Shown here piece by piece: positions 45,594 to 52,305 of a DNA stretch of 64,000 nt (position 1 is the first letter of the stretch; every line of letters begins with the position of its first letter). Source of the DNA: Flavobacteriaceae bacterium. GTDB taxonomy: Bacteria > Bacteroidota > Bacteroidia > Flavobacteriales > Flavobacteriaceae. A program made the position numbers and the translations under genes. The stretch is taken from the NCBI GenBank assembly GCA_018646605.1, contig JABGUL010000039.1:35147-99146 (forward strand), in the 5' to 3' direction. Below the pieces are notes generated by a model. It was not told where the DNA came from and made no database searches. It saw only the letters and a program-made list of their open reading frames with translations.

Positions 45594-45979
45594 TGGATAC
45601 TGTTCATACTATTGGCCGTCGTAAAACCTCTGTTGCTCGAATTTTTGTGAGTGAAGGAAAAGGGGCTATCACGGTTAACCAAAAAGATTATACTACGTAT
45701 TTTCCTACTCCTACTTTACAATACAAAATCCAACAACCTTTTTTGTTAACCAATACTGAAGGGAATTACGATTTAAAAGTAACGGTAAAAGGGGGAGGAT
45801 CTAATGGTCAAGCAGAAGCTGTACGTCTTGCTATTTCAAGAGCGCTTTGTCAAATCAACGAAGAGCACCGTACAGAATTAAAACCTGAGGGTTTATTAAC
45901 GCGTGATCCGCGTATGGTTGAACGTAAGAAATTCGGTCAAAAGAAAGCAAGAAAAAAATTCCAATTCTCAAAACGATAG
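45593..45979 (+). CDS. rpsI: Ribosomal protein S9
   Basis: 30S subunit protein, 128 residues. IGRRKTSVARIFV at the N-terminus, GGGSNGQAEAVRLAISRAL in the middle and the C-terminal DPRMVERKKFGQKKARKKFQFSKR tail, which reaches the ribosomal P-site, are all intact including the terminal KR. Translationally coupled to rplM. No terminator was seen after it; a separate rpsB promoter follows. Confidence 0.97.
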   Translation: MDTVHTIGRRKTSVARIFVSEGKGAITVNQKDYTTYFPTPTLQYKIQQPFLLTNTEGNYDLKVTVKGGGSNGQAEAVRLAISRALCQINEEHRTELKPEGLLTRDPRMVERKKFGQKKARKKFQFSKR

Positions 45980-45990
45980 TTGGTACTCGT

Positions 45991-46023
45991 TTTGCCTCGT
46001 GCAAAACAAAGTTCATACATTTA
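45991..46023 (+). promoter_or_regulatory. Probable rpsB-tsf promoter
   Basis: TTTG at 45991-45994, 21 bases, then TACATTTA at 46016-46023 (last base off consensus). Transcription would start near 46028, giving a leader of about 100 bases. A GTTTTGC-CTCGT-GCAAAAC stem (45989-46007) overlaps the -33 element and could end read-through from rpsI weakly, but no T-run follows. Confidence 0.4.
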
Positions 46024-46027
46024 TTAA

Positions 46028-46127
46028 TTAACCAGTTGCTTAAACCGCTACGGCGGATGTTAGTTTAGCATCTAAACAAGAATCAAAAAAACTTGTTGCT
46101 ATACAAAAGGAACGTAAACTAAAAACA
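46028..46127 (+). promoter_or_regulatory. Structured rpsB leader, candidate S2 autoregulatory element
   Basis: Two adjacent stems lie in this untranslated leader: CCGC-TACG-GCGG at 46045-46056 and GTTTAG-CAT-CTAAAC at 46063-46077. Their density in an otherwise unstructured A-rich leader suggests a regulatory RNA. S2 represses rpsB-tsf through the leader in E. coli; the fold here is not the enterobacterial one as far as I can see. Confidence 0.4.
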
Positions 46128-46991
46128 ATGGCAAAACCAGAAGTAAATGACCTGCTTAATGCAGGTGTCCATTTCGGACATTTAACCCGTAAGTGGAATC
46201 CAAACATGGCTCCTTATATCTACATGGAGCGAAACGGTATTCATATCATCAACCTTTACAAAACTGCTGCAAAGATTGAAGAAACGAATGAAGCCCTAAA
46301 AAAAATCGCAGCCTCAGGACGTAAAATCCTATTTGTTGCTACTAAAAAACAAGCAAAAGATATTGTTGCTGAAAAAGCAAAAGCGGTAAACATGCCCTAT
46401 ATTACTGAGCGTTGGCCTGGAGGAATGCTTACAAACTTTGTAACCATTAGAAAAGCTGTAAAAAAGATGGGTTCTATCGATCGTATGAAGAAAGATGGTA
46501 CTTTTGAAACACTCTCTAAAAAAGAACGTTTACAAGTTGATCGTCTTCGTGCTAAATTAGAAAAAAACTTAGGGTCAATTACTGATATGACTCGTTTACC
46601 CGGAGCTTTGTTTATTGTTGATACTACACGTGAACACATTGCTGTGAAAGAAGCTCAAAAATTGAAAATACCAATTTTTGCAATGGTTGATACCAATTCT
46701 GACCCGCGTGATGTTGATTTTGTAATTCCTTCAAATGATGATGCCTCAAAGTCAATTGATAAGATTTTAGGTCTTGTTACTGGAGCACTTGCCGAAGGTC
46801 TTAAAGAGCGTCAAAGTGAAAAAGAAGGTACGGCTGCTAATGATGCAAAAGAGATGGAAGCTGCTGCCAAAAAAGCTGAAGTTGCCGATGCTGCCGTAGA
46901 GGCTGCTCCTGAAGCTGAAACTAAAGCTAGTGTGAAAGAAGCTGCTCCTGAAGCACCTGCAAAGTCACCAAAAGAAGAAAAAAAAGACTAA
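46128..46991 (+). CDS. rpsB: Ribosomal protein S2
   Basis: 30S subunit protein, 287 residues. The S2 core (residues 1-225) has LLNAGVHFGHLTRKWNPNM, ERWPGGMLTNF, PGALFIVDTTREHIAVKEA and IPIFAMVDTNSDPRDVDFVIPSNDDA. A C-terminal tail of about 60 residues, made almost only of Ala, Glu, Lys and Pro, extends beyond the E. coli protein and looks disordered. Followed 23 bases later by tsf, the universal order. Confidence 0.97.
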   Translation: MAKPEVNDLLNAGVHFGHLTRKWNPNMAPYIYMERNGIHIINLYKTAAKIEETNEALKKIAASGRKILFVATKKQAKDIVAEKAKAVNMPYITERWPGGMLTNFVTIRKAVKKMGSIDRMKKDGTFETLSKKERLQVDRLRAKLEKNLGSITDMTRLPGALFIVDTTREHIAVKEAQKLKIPIFAMVDTNSDPRDVDFVIPSNDDASKSIDKILGLVTGALAEGLKERQSEKEGTAANDAKEMEAAAKKAEVADAAVEAAPEAETKASVKEAAPEAPAKSPKEEKKD

Positions 46992-47014
46992 CTCATTCAT
47001 AAATTAATAGAACT

Positions 47015-47833
47015 GTGAAAATTACTGCATCTGAAGTAAATAAACTCCGCCAAGCTACTGGAGCGGGAATGATGGACTGTAAAAAAGCGCTTGTTGAAGC
47101 CGAAGGTGATTTCGACAAAGCGGTAGAAGGTTTACGAAAAAAAGGACAAAAAGTGGCTGCCAATCGCGCCGACAGAGATTCTTCTGAAGGAGCTGTTTTA
47201 GCCAAAGTAAATGATGATAAAACAAAAGGTATTATTGTTTCTTTAAACTGTGAGACTGATTTTGTTGCTAAAAATGATTCTTACTTATCTTTGGCAACTG
47301 CACTGACTGACCTTGCATTAGATTGTGATTCTCTTGAGGGCTTCTTAGCCTCTGAATTTCAAGGAATGACTGTTGCTGAGAAATTAACTGAGCAAACAGG
47401 TGTCATTGGTGAAAAAATTGAAATCGGTGGTTTTGAAATCCTAACGGCTCCATTTGTAGGTTCTTATATCCACGCTGGAAATAAAATTGCAACGCTAGTA
47501 GGACTTTCTTCTGCGATAGATAATGCTTCTGAAGTTTCAAAAAATGTTGCGATGCAAGCTGCAGCTATGAATCCAATTGCATTAAATGAAGAAGGTGTTG
47601 ATGCCTCTGTAATTGAAAAAGAAATTGAAATTGCAAAAGATCAATTACGTCAAGAAGGAAAACCAGAAGCAATGTTAGACAATATTGCTAAAGGAAAAAT
47701 TAAGCGTTTCTTTAAAGACAATACTTTAGTAAATCAAGATTATATAAAAGATAACAAAATTTCTGTTGCTGCTTATGTAAAATCTGCTGGTAATGCTGAA
47801 GTAACTGCTTTTGCACGCGTGGCATTAGTTTAA
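47015..47833 (+). CDS. tsf: Translation elongation factor Ts
   Basis: Nucleotide exchange factor for EF-Tu, 272 residues. The N-terminal UBA-like domain reads KLRQATGAGMMDCKKALVEA, followed by VAANRADRDSSEGAV and the core motif VSLNCETDFVAKND (residues about 76-89, containing the TDFV that contacts EF-Tu). The start is GTG 47015. Cotranscribed with rpsB and ended by a strong terminator. Confidence 0.97.
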   Translation: MKITASEVNKLRQATGAGMMDCKKALVEAEGDFDKAVEGLRKKGQKVAANRADRDSSEGAVLAKVNDDKTKGIIVSLNCETDFVAKNDSYLSLATALTDLALDCDSLEGFLASEFQGMTVAEKLTEQTGVIGEKIEIGGFEILTAPFVGSYIHAGNKIATLVGLSSAIDNASEVSKNVAMQAAAMNPIALNEEGVDASVIEKEIEIAKDQLRQEGKPEAMLDNIAKGKIKRFFKDNTLVNQDYIKDNKISVAAYVKSAGNAEVTAFARVALV

Positions 47834-47855
47834 TTTCAACTAGCCTTTCCCTTAT

Positions 47856-47882
47856 AAAGCACCCAATTGGGTGCTTTTTTTA
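47856..47882 (+). terminator. Terminator of rpsB-tsf
   Basis: AAAGCACCC-AATT-GGGTGCTTT, a perfect 9-base stem, with a run of T continuing the stem. The -7 box of tag begins directly after it. Confidence 0.9.
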
Positions 47883-47890
47883 TACCTTTC
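47883..47890 (+). promoter_or_regulatory. -7 box candidate of tag
   Basis: TACCTTTC, one base off consensus, ending four bases before ATG 47895 and touching the upstream terminator. Confidence 0.4.
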
Positions 47891-47894
47891 AATT

Positions 47895-48473
47895 ATGGTA
47901 CTTAAAATTAAATGTGGCTGGTGTAAAGGGGATGCTCTTTATGAAAAATATCACGATTCAGAATGGGGAGTGCCCCTTTTTGATGAACAACAATTATTTG
48001 AGTTTTTGACACTGGAAACATTCCAAGCTGGTTTAAGTTGGATTACTGTTTTAAGAAAAAGAGAGGAATTCAGAAAAGCATTTGATCAATTTGATTATCA
48101 CAAGATTGCGACGTACAGCCACACAAAAGAAAAGGAGCTCCTGAATAACAGTGGAATCATAAGAAACCGTTTAAAAATAAGCGCAACAATTAATAACGCT
48201 AAAGCGTTTATAAATATTCAAAAACTGCATGGAAGTTTTTCAGATTATATATGGAGGTTTGTGGCGGGTAAACCCATTACAAATTCTCATAAAAGTTCAA
48301 ATGAAATTCCATCTACTACCCCCTTGGCAGAGACAATTAGTAAAAATCTAAAACAAAACGGGTTTAAATTTATTGGCCCTACAGTAATCTATGCCTACAT
48401 GCAAGCGACAGGAATGGTCAATGACCATCTAATAGACTGCTTTCGCTATAAAGAAGTTGGATTAAAACGGTAA
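47895..48473 (+). CDS. tag: DNA-3-methyladenine glycosylase I
   Basis: Base-excision repair enzyme removing 3-methyladenine. ATG 47895 is chosen over a frame extension through the terminator, giving 192 residues. The family zinc ligands are visible: Cys in KCGWCKG, His in EKYHDSEWG, and the C-terminal HLIDC (H-x3-C). The ETFQAGLSWITVLRKREEFRKAF segment carries the catalytic region. The 3' end overlaps the convergent DUF3127 gene by 12 bases. Confidence 0.93.
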   Translation: MVLKIKCGWCKGDALYEKYHDSEWGVPLFDEQQLFEFLTLETFQAGLSWITVLRKREEFRKAFDQFDYHKIATYSHTKEKELLNNSGIIRNRLKISATINNAKAFINIQKLHGSFSDYIWRFVAGKPITNSHKSSNEIPSTTPLAETISKNLKQNGFKFIGPTVIYAYMQATGMVNDHLIDCFRYKEVGLKR

Positions 48474-48836
48474 ATCATCTTCCACATCATTGGCATCCCC
48501 TTTTGCAGGTTCGAAGGCTGTTGGGGGTGGCATAGGAGGCATTTCAGTTGGAGCAGCGCCTTCACTAGCTTCAATTCGCCATCCTTGCACAGAATTAAAG
48601 TATTTAGTTTCTCCTTGTGGATTTACCCACTCGCGCCCTCTCAAATTAATTCCAATTTTTACATTTTGCCCAACTTGAAAAGTATTCATCAAATCACACT
48701 TGTCTTGAACAAATTCAACTAAAATATGTTGAGGATATTGTTCTTCTGTCGTCACTACGACTTCTCGTTTTCGAAAACCGTTTGTACCATAGGTTTTCGT
48801 TTCATCAATCCACTTTATTTTTCCTGCTACTTCCAT
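48462..48836 (-). CDS. DUF3127 protein with SSB-like acidic tip
   Basis: 124-residue protein of the Bacteroidota DUF3127 family, predicted OB fold. Residues 1-85 form the conserved domain (KIKWIDETKTYGTNGFRKRE, ILVEFVQDKCDLM, NSVQGWRIE). A Pro-rich flexible linker with MPPMPPP leads to a C-terminal DVEDDLPF. That last segment closely resembles the acidic DDIPF tip of single-stranded DNA-binding protein, which recruits repair partners. This suggests an ssDNA-associated role; no experiment is known to me. Monocistronic with its own promoter. Confidence 0.8.
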   Translation of the reverse strand: MEVAGKIKWIDETKTYGTNGFRKREVVVTTEEQYPQHILVEFVQDKCDLMNTFQVGQNVKIGINLRGREWVNPQGETKYFNSVQGWRIEASEGAAPTEMPPMPPPTAFEPAKGDANDVEDDLPF

Positions 48837-48855
48837 AGTTTGTTTTGTATTAAAA

Positions 48856-48863
48856 CAAAAATA
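48856..48863 (-). promoter_or_regulatory. -7 promoter box of DUF3127 gene
   Basis: TATTTTTG on the minus strand, exact match, 19 bases before the start at 48836. Confidence 0.6.
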
Positions 48864-48916
48864 ACAAAACTTTTTTCGGTCATAGCGTGAAGTACTATCA
48901 ATTTATCAAATTCATG

Positions 48917-48924
48917 TATATTCG
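48917..48924 (+). promoter_or_regulatory. -7 box candidate of sensor kinase gene
   Basis: TATATTCG, one base off consensus, 10 bases before ATG 48935 and 16 before ATG 48941. It argues against the earlier in-frame ATG at 48887. Confidence 0.4.
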
Positions 48925-48940
48925 TGAGGAATCCATGTGT

Positions 48941-50107
48941 ATGAAGCTGCTTCGCATCTTAAAAAATCAACGAAAAAATAGCGGATACTTTTTTGCATTT
49001 ATTGTTGTTGCTTTGATTTTATGGAACACCAATCTGTTATTTCAAAATTTAAGTAAAGAACAGAGGACCAAGATGGAGCTATGGGCAATGGCGCAAGAAG
49101 AATATATTGAAAATCAAAGTTTTAGCAATCTAACTTTTGAGGTTCTGCAGCGTTCTGGAATCAATCCTATGATTCAAGTGGATCAAAATGATAAAATTTT
49201 AGAGATTCGAAATGTAAACTGGGATGAGAAAAAGCAGGATTCTACTGCTTTATATAAAATTTTAGCCCAGATAAAAAAGGAAAATGATCCTATCATAATT
49301 CAATACAAAGACGAAACAGGGGCGTTAATGATTAATCAAAAGCTTTATTATGGAAATTCAGAAGTCCTAAAAAAGCTACAGTATTATCCCCTTGCCCTTT
49401 TACTGATCATCTTTTTATTTGGAACCGTATTATACTTTGTATTCAAAACAGCCAAAATTGCTGAGCAGAATCGATTATGGGCAGCAATGGCAAAGGAAAC
49501 GGCACATCAAATTGGAACTCCACTGACCTCCATGATGGGGTGGATCACCCTATTGAAAGAAAAACAAAAAGACGCTGATCCTATTTTAGAAATTGAAAAA
49601 GATATAGAACGGTTAAAGGTTATTACTGATCGCTTTTCTAAAGTGGGTTCTAATCCAGAATTGACTCCCTGGGACCTTGTAGATACTATTAATCAAACGG
49701 TAAGTTATCTTCAAAAAAGAAGCTCAGAGCATGTCCACTTTACCTTAGATATTCCGAAAAATAAAATAATAATTCCTTTTAATACCCAATTGATTAGTTG
49801 GACTATAGAAAATTTAATCAAAAATGGGATCGATGCCATGAAAGGAAAGGGAACATTAAGCCTTATTGTTAAAGAATTTGATCATTACGTTGAAATCCTT
49901 ATTTCAGATACTGGAATGGGAATGAAAAAAGAGGTGACTTCCAAAATTTTCGATCCTGGGTTTACAACAAAATCTAGAGGGTGGGGACTGGGTCTTTCTT
50001 TGGCCAAGCGAATTGTTGTTGACTATCATGATGGAAAAATCAGTGTAGCAAAAACAACTTTAGGTAAAGGAACACAGTTCAGGATTATTTTAAACAAAAC
50101 AACTTAA
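48941..50107 (+). CDS. Orphan sensor histidine kinase without HAMP domain
   Basis: 388-residue membrane kinase. TM1 spans about residues 16-34 and TM2 about 150-168, enclosing a periplasmic region of some 115 residues with no recognised sensor fold. No HAMP module is evident: the phospho-acceptor His189 (AKETAHQIGTPLTSMMGW) follows TM2 by only about 20 residues. The ATPase domain shows NLIKNGIDAMKGKG (N box), DTGMGM (G1) and GWGLGLSLAKRIV (G2). No response regulator is adjacent. Start ATG 48941 is chosen next to a -7-like box; ATG 48935 is equally possible. Confidence 0.85.
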   Translation: MKLLRILKNQRKNSGYFFAFIVVALILWNTNLLFQNLSKEQRTKMELWAMAQEEYIENQSFSNLTFEVLQRSGINPMIQVDQNDKILEIRNVNWDEKKQDSTALYKILAQIKKENDPIIIQYKDETGALMINQKLYYGNSEVLKKLQYYPLALLLIIFLFGTVLYFVFKTAKIAEQNRLWAAMAKETAHQIGTPLTSMMGWITLLKEKQKDADPILEIEKDIERLKVITDRFSKVGSNPELTPWDLVDTINQTVSYLQKRSSEHVHFTLDIPKNKIIIPFNTQLISWTIENLIKNGIDAMKGKGTLSLIVKEFDHYVEILISDTGMGMKKEVTSKIFDPGFTTKSRGWGLGLSLAKRIVVDYHDGKISVAKTTLGKGTQFRIILNKTT

Positions 50108-50511
50108 GAGTCTTTTGCTAAATTAAAACAGGAGGCGATTGCTTTTGCAGTAGCTTCCATTTCTTCGCCCGTTAGTTCAATTCGCTTCTGAAAGGTTGCG
50201 TCTTCCATCGTATTTAATGGAATTAAATGAACGTGAGCGTGAGGTACCTCAAGGCCTATAACGGTCATACCAACACGATTACAGCTAATGGATTGTCTAA
50301 TTGCTAAAGCTACTTTTCTTGAAAAAGACATCAATTGTAAATAAGTGACTTCAGGAAGATCAAAAATTTTGTCAACAGCCACTTTTGGAACACATAATAC
50401 ATGTCCTTTTGTTGTGGGCTGAATATCTAAAAATGCATAGCAATAGGTGTCTTCAGCAACTTTATAGCTTGGAATTTCTCCTGAAATAATTTTAGAAAAA
50501 AGGGTGTCCAT
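50104..50511 (-). CDS. HIT-family nucleotide hydrolase
   Basis: 135-residue histidine-triad protein, Hint-type. The catalytic triad is in HAHVHLIPL near residues 96-104, and the N-terminal FSKIISGEIPSYKVAED segment is typical of bacterial Hint proteins. Hydrolyses adenosine phosphoramidates or acyl-adenylates. Its ATG overlaps the greA stop (TGATG), so the pair is cotranscribed; the 3' end overlaps the convergent kinase by four bases. Confidence 0.92.
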   Translation of the reverse strand: MDTLFSKIISGEIPSYKVAEDTYCYAFLDIQPTTKGHVLCVPKVAVDKIFDLPEVTYLQLMSFSRKVALAIRQSISCNRVGMTVIGLEVPHAHVHLIPLNTMEDATFQKRIELTGEEMEATAKAIASCFNLAKDS

Positions 50512-50987
50512 CAGGAGCGAGAAATTGAAATAACTTCCAATTCTATGCTGCCATTAGGAACAGAAATAACCGCAATTTCTCCAACTTTTTTTCCTAAAAG
50601 ACCCTTTCCTATAGGAGAATCAACAGAGATTTTGCCTGTCTTTAAATCGGCTTCACTTTGAGCCACCAAAGTATACTTCATACTTCCCCCATTTACTTTG
50701 TTTTTTACTTCAACCGTTGAAAGGACTAAAACTTTGGAGGTGTCTAGTTCGGATTCATTTATAATACGCGCATTGGATAATACATTTTCCATTTTAGCAA
50801 TATGCATTTCCAACATTCCTTGCGCTTCTTTTGCTGCGTCATATTCTGCATTTTCACTCAAGTCTCCCTTGTCTCTTGCTTCTGCAATTGCCTGAGAAGC
50901 TTTAGGACGTTCGATATCCTTTAGATGATTTAACTCAGCGCGTAGTTTTTTTAAGCCTTCTTCTGTATAATAAGATACTTTACTCAT
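50511..50987 (-). CDS. greA: Transcription elongation factor GreA
   Basis: Stimulates RNA cleavage by backtracked RNA polymerase. From ATG 50987 the product is 158 residues. The N-terminal coiled coil (YYTEEGLKKLRAELNHLK, ARDKGDLSENAEYDAAKEAQ) carries the acidic tip residues of DLSENAEYD, and the C-terminal domain has SPIGKGLLGKKVGEIAVI. A longer N-terminal frame exists but begins outside GreA homology. A TATATTTG box 54 bases upstream gives a short leader. Cotranscribed with the HIT gene. Confidence 0.95.
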   Translation of the reverse strand: MSKVSYYTEEGLKKLRAELNHLKDIERPKASQAIAEARDKGDLSENAEYDAAKEAQGMLEMHIAKMENVLSNARIINESELDTSKVLVLSTVEVKNKVNGGSMKYTLVAQSEADLKTGKISVDSPIGKGLLGKKVGEIAVISVPNGSIELEVISISRS

Positions 50988-51041
50988 GTTTTCTACGTTT
51001 TCTATTATAAACAAAAAATCCTCCTACTGGTGGATTCATAA

Positions 51042-51049
51042 CAAATATA
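51042..51049 (-). promoter_or_regulatory. -7 promoter box of greA
   Basis: TATATTTG on the minus strand, exact match, 54 bases upstream of the greA ATG. It overlaps the 5' region of the divergent Rieske-like gene. Confidence 0.6.
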
Positions 51050-51054
51050 AACAA

Positions 51055-51513
51055 TTGCAACAAGTCATTAAAACAATTTGGCATTCGAGATTTGGATTAA
51101 CCCTCAGCTTATTCCTCTTTTTTAGCTGTGGGAAAAAAGAGTTACAACGGAACCCCTATCTAGTAGATGTCCGTTTTCAAAGAGAAATCAACCTTAGCCT
51201 GCCTTTATATAACCAATTGAATTTTGTGGGGGGAAGCTTTTTAATCGAAGATGTTGGTATAAATGGAGTCTTAGTATTTAACTTGAACGGTACCTCCTAC
51301 TTAGCTTGGGAAGCCACATGTCCCAATCATTTACCGGAAGCCTGTTCAAAATTGAGTATTGAAGGTGTATTAGTAAATTGTAGTTGTGAAGAATTTCAAT
51401 ATAGTTTAGCGACAGGACAGCTTTTAAATCCAAGTGAAAATTTAAATCCTCCACAAGGATTACTTTTTTATCAAGTTCAAAATTATAATGGTATTTTGAG
51501 GGTTAGTAATTAA
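51055..51513 (+). CDS. Rieske-like lipoprotein with non-canonical ligands
   Basis: 152-residue predicted lipoprotein. Starting at TTG 51055 gives a signal sequence ending FFSC (C24); the longer frame from 50986 covers the greA start region and is less likely. Residues about 85-121 have the pattern of a Rieske [2Fe-2S] domain, but the ligand boxes are altered: CPNH (C89, H92) instead of CxH, and CSCEE (C109, C111) with Glu where the second His is expected. The fold is probably kept and the cluster lost or changed. Paired with the following outer-membrane-like gene 12 bases downstream. Confidence 0.55.
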   Translation: MQQVIKTIWHSRFGLTLSLFLFFSCGKKELQRNPYLVDVRFQREINLSLPLYNQLNFVGGSFLIEDVGINGVLVFNLNGTSYLAWEATCPNHLPEACSKLSIEGVLVNCSCEEFQYSLATGQLLNPSENLNPPQGLLFYQVQNYNGILRVSN

Positions 51514-51525
51514 TTTTTCTATCAA

Positions 51526-52305
51526 ATGAAGTTTCAAGAAAAAAATACAAAAAAGAGAAATCAACCTATTTGGCTTGTTCTATTTTTATTACTCAGCAAT
51601 ATAACCTTAGGGCAATTATTAGAAATAGATTACAGTAAAACCAAAAGAGAAGAGAGTCGTTTTCGTGTGCATTTTATCAGACAGGGAATTATTGGTGTCA
51701 GTAGTTTACAGCATCTTGATCTGAGTGCCGAAGTATTTAAAATACGTTACGACAGTAAAAAAGGAGCCCATGTTTCATTTACAGTATATAGCACCCAAAC
51801 CATTTGGAGAGGCAATAAAGTTGATGCACTAAACACTTTTGACTTCATAATGAATCCCATTGGTGGAACTGCAAACGGAAATTTTTTTACTAGCTTTTCT
51901 GTTTCCAAAACAGACAATTCAAATTCAAAAATTGGTTTTTCATTAGGAACAAAATGGGTGGAGGGGCCACCTCTTCCTGATTTTAGAAACAGTACTTTTT
52001 TTGATAATTACAGCCGCTTGGGTTGGATAAATCAACGTTTATTAGCTGAAGATCCTCTAAAAAATTCAAGCCTCTACTTTTGGAGTTTCCCACACTTACA
52101 ATTACACCAATCAAGTGAAGTAAATAGAAAACTTTTTTTCAATGAGGAGCTGCCCGCTCTTGCTTATGGCTACGGAATTGAATTAGGTTTAGAGTACAAC
52201 TCCAAACTCAAGCTGATTTTAATCGGACAGCAACTCATCAATGCCACTTCAAACAGTGACTTTGGGAAACTTGTTTTACGCCTTTCTTTGGCATATCGAT
52301 TTTAA
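51526..52305 (+). CDS. Predicted outer-membrane beta-barrel protein, unknown function
   Basis: 259-residue protein with a signal peptide (hydrophobic stretch residues 15-28, cleavage near TLG-Q). The rest alternates polar and hydrophobic residues in many short strands (for example GAHVSFTVYSTQTIW, NSKIGFSLGTKWVEG) and ends LRLSLAYRF, a terminal aromatic as required by the Bam insertion signal. No family was recognised. Probably cotranscribed with the Rieske-like lipoprotein. Convergent with the TonB receptor gene, overlapping by four bases. Confidence 0.6.
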   Translation: MKFQEKNTKKRNQPIWLVLFLLLSNITLGQLLEIDYSKTKREESRFRVHFIRQGIIGVSSLQHLDLSAEVFKIRYDSKKGAHVSFTVYSTQTIWRGNKVDALNTFDFIMNPIGGTANGNFFTSFSVSKTDNSNSKIGFSLGTKWVEGPPLPDFRNSTFFDNYSRLGWINQRLLAEDPLKNSSLYFWSFPHLQLHQSSEVNRKLFFNEELPALAYGYGIELGLEYNSKLKLILIGQQLINATSNSDFGKLVLRLSLAYRF

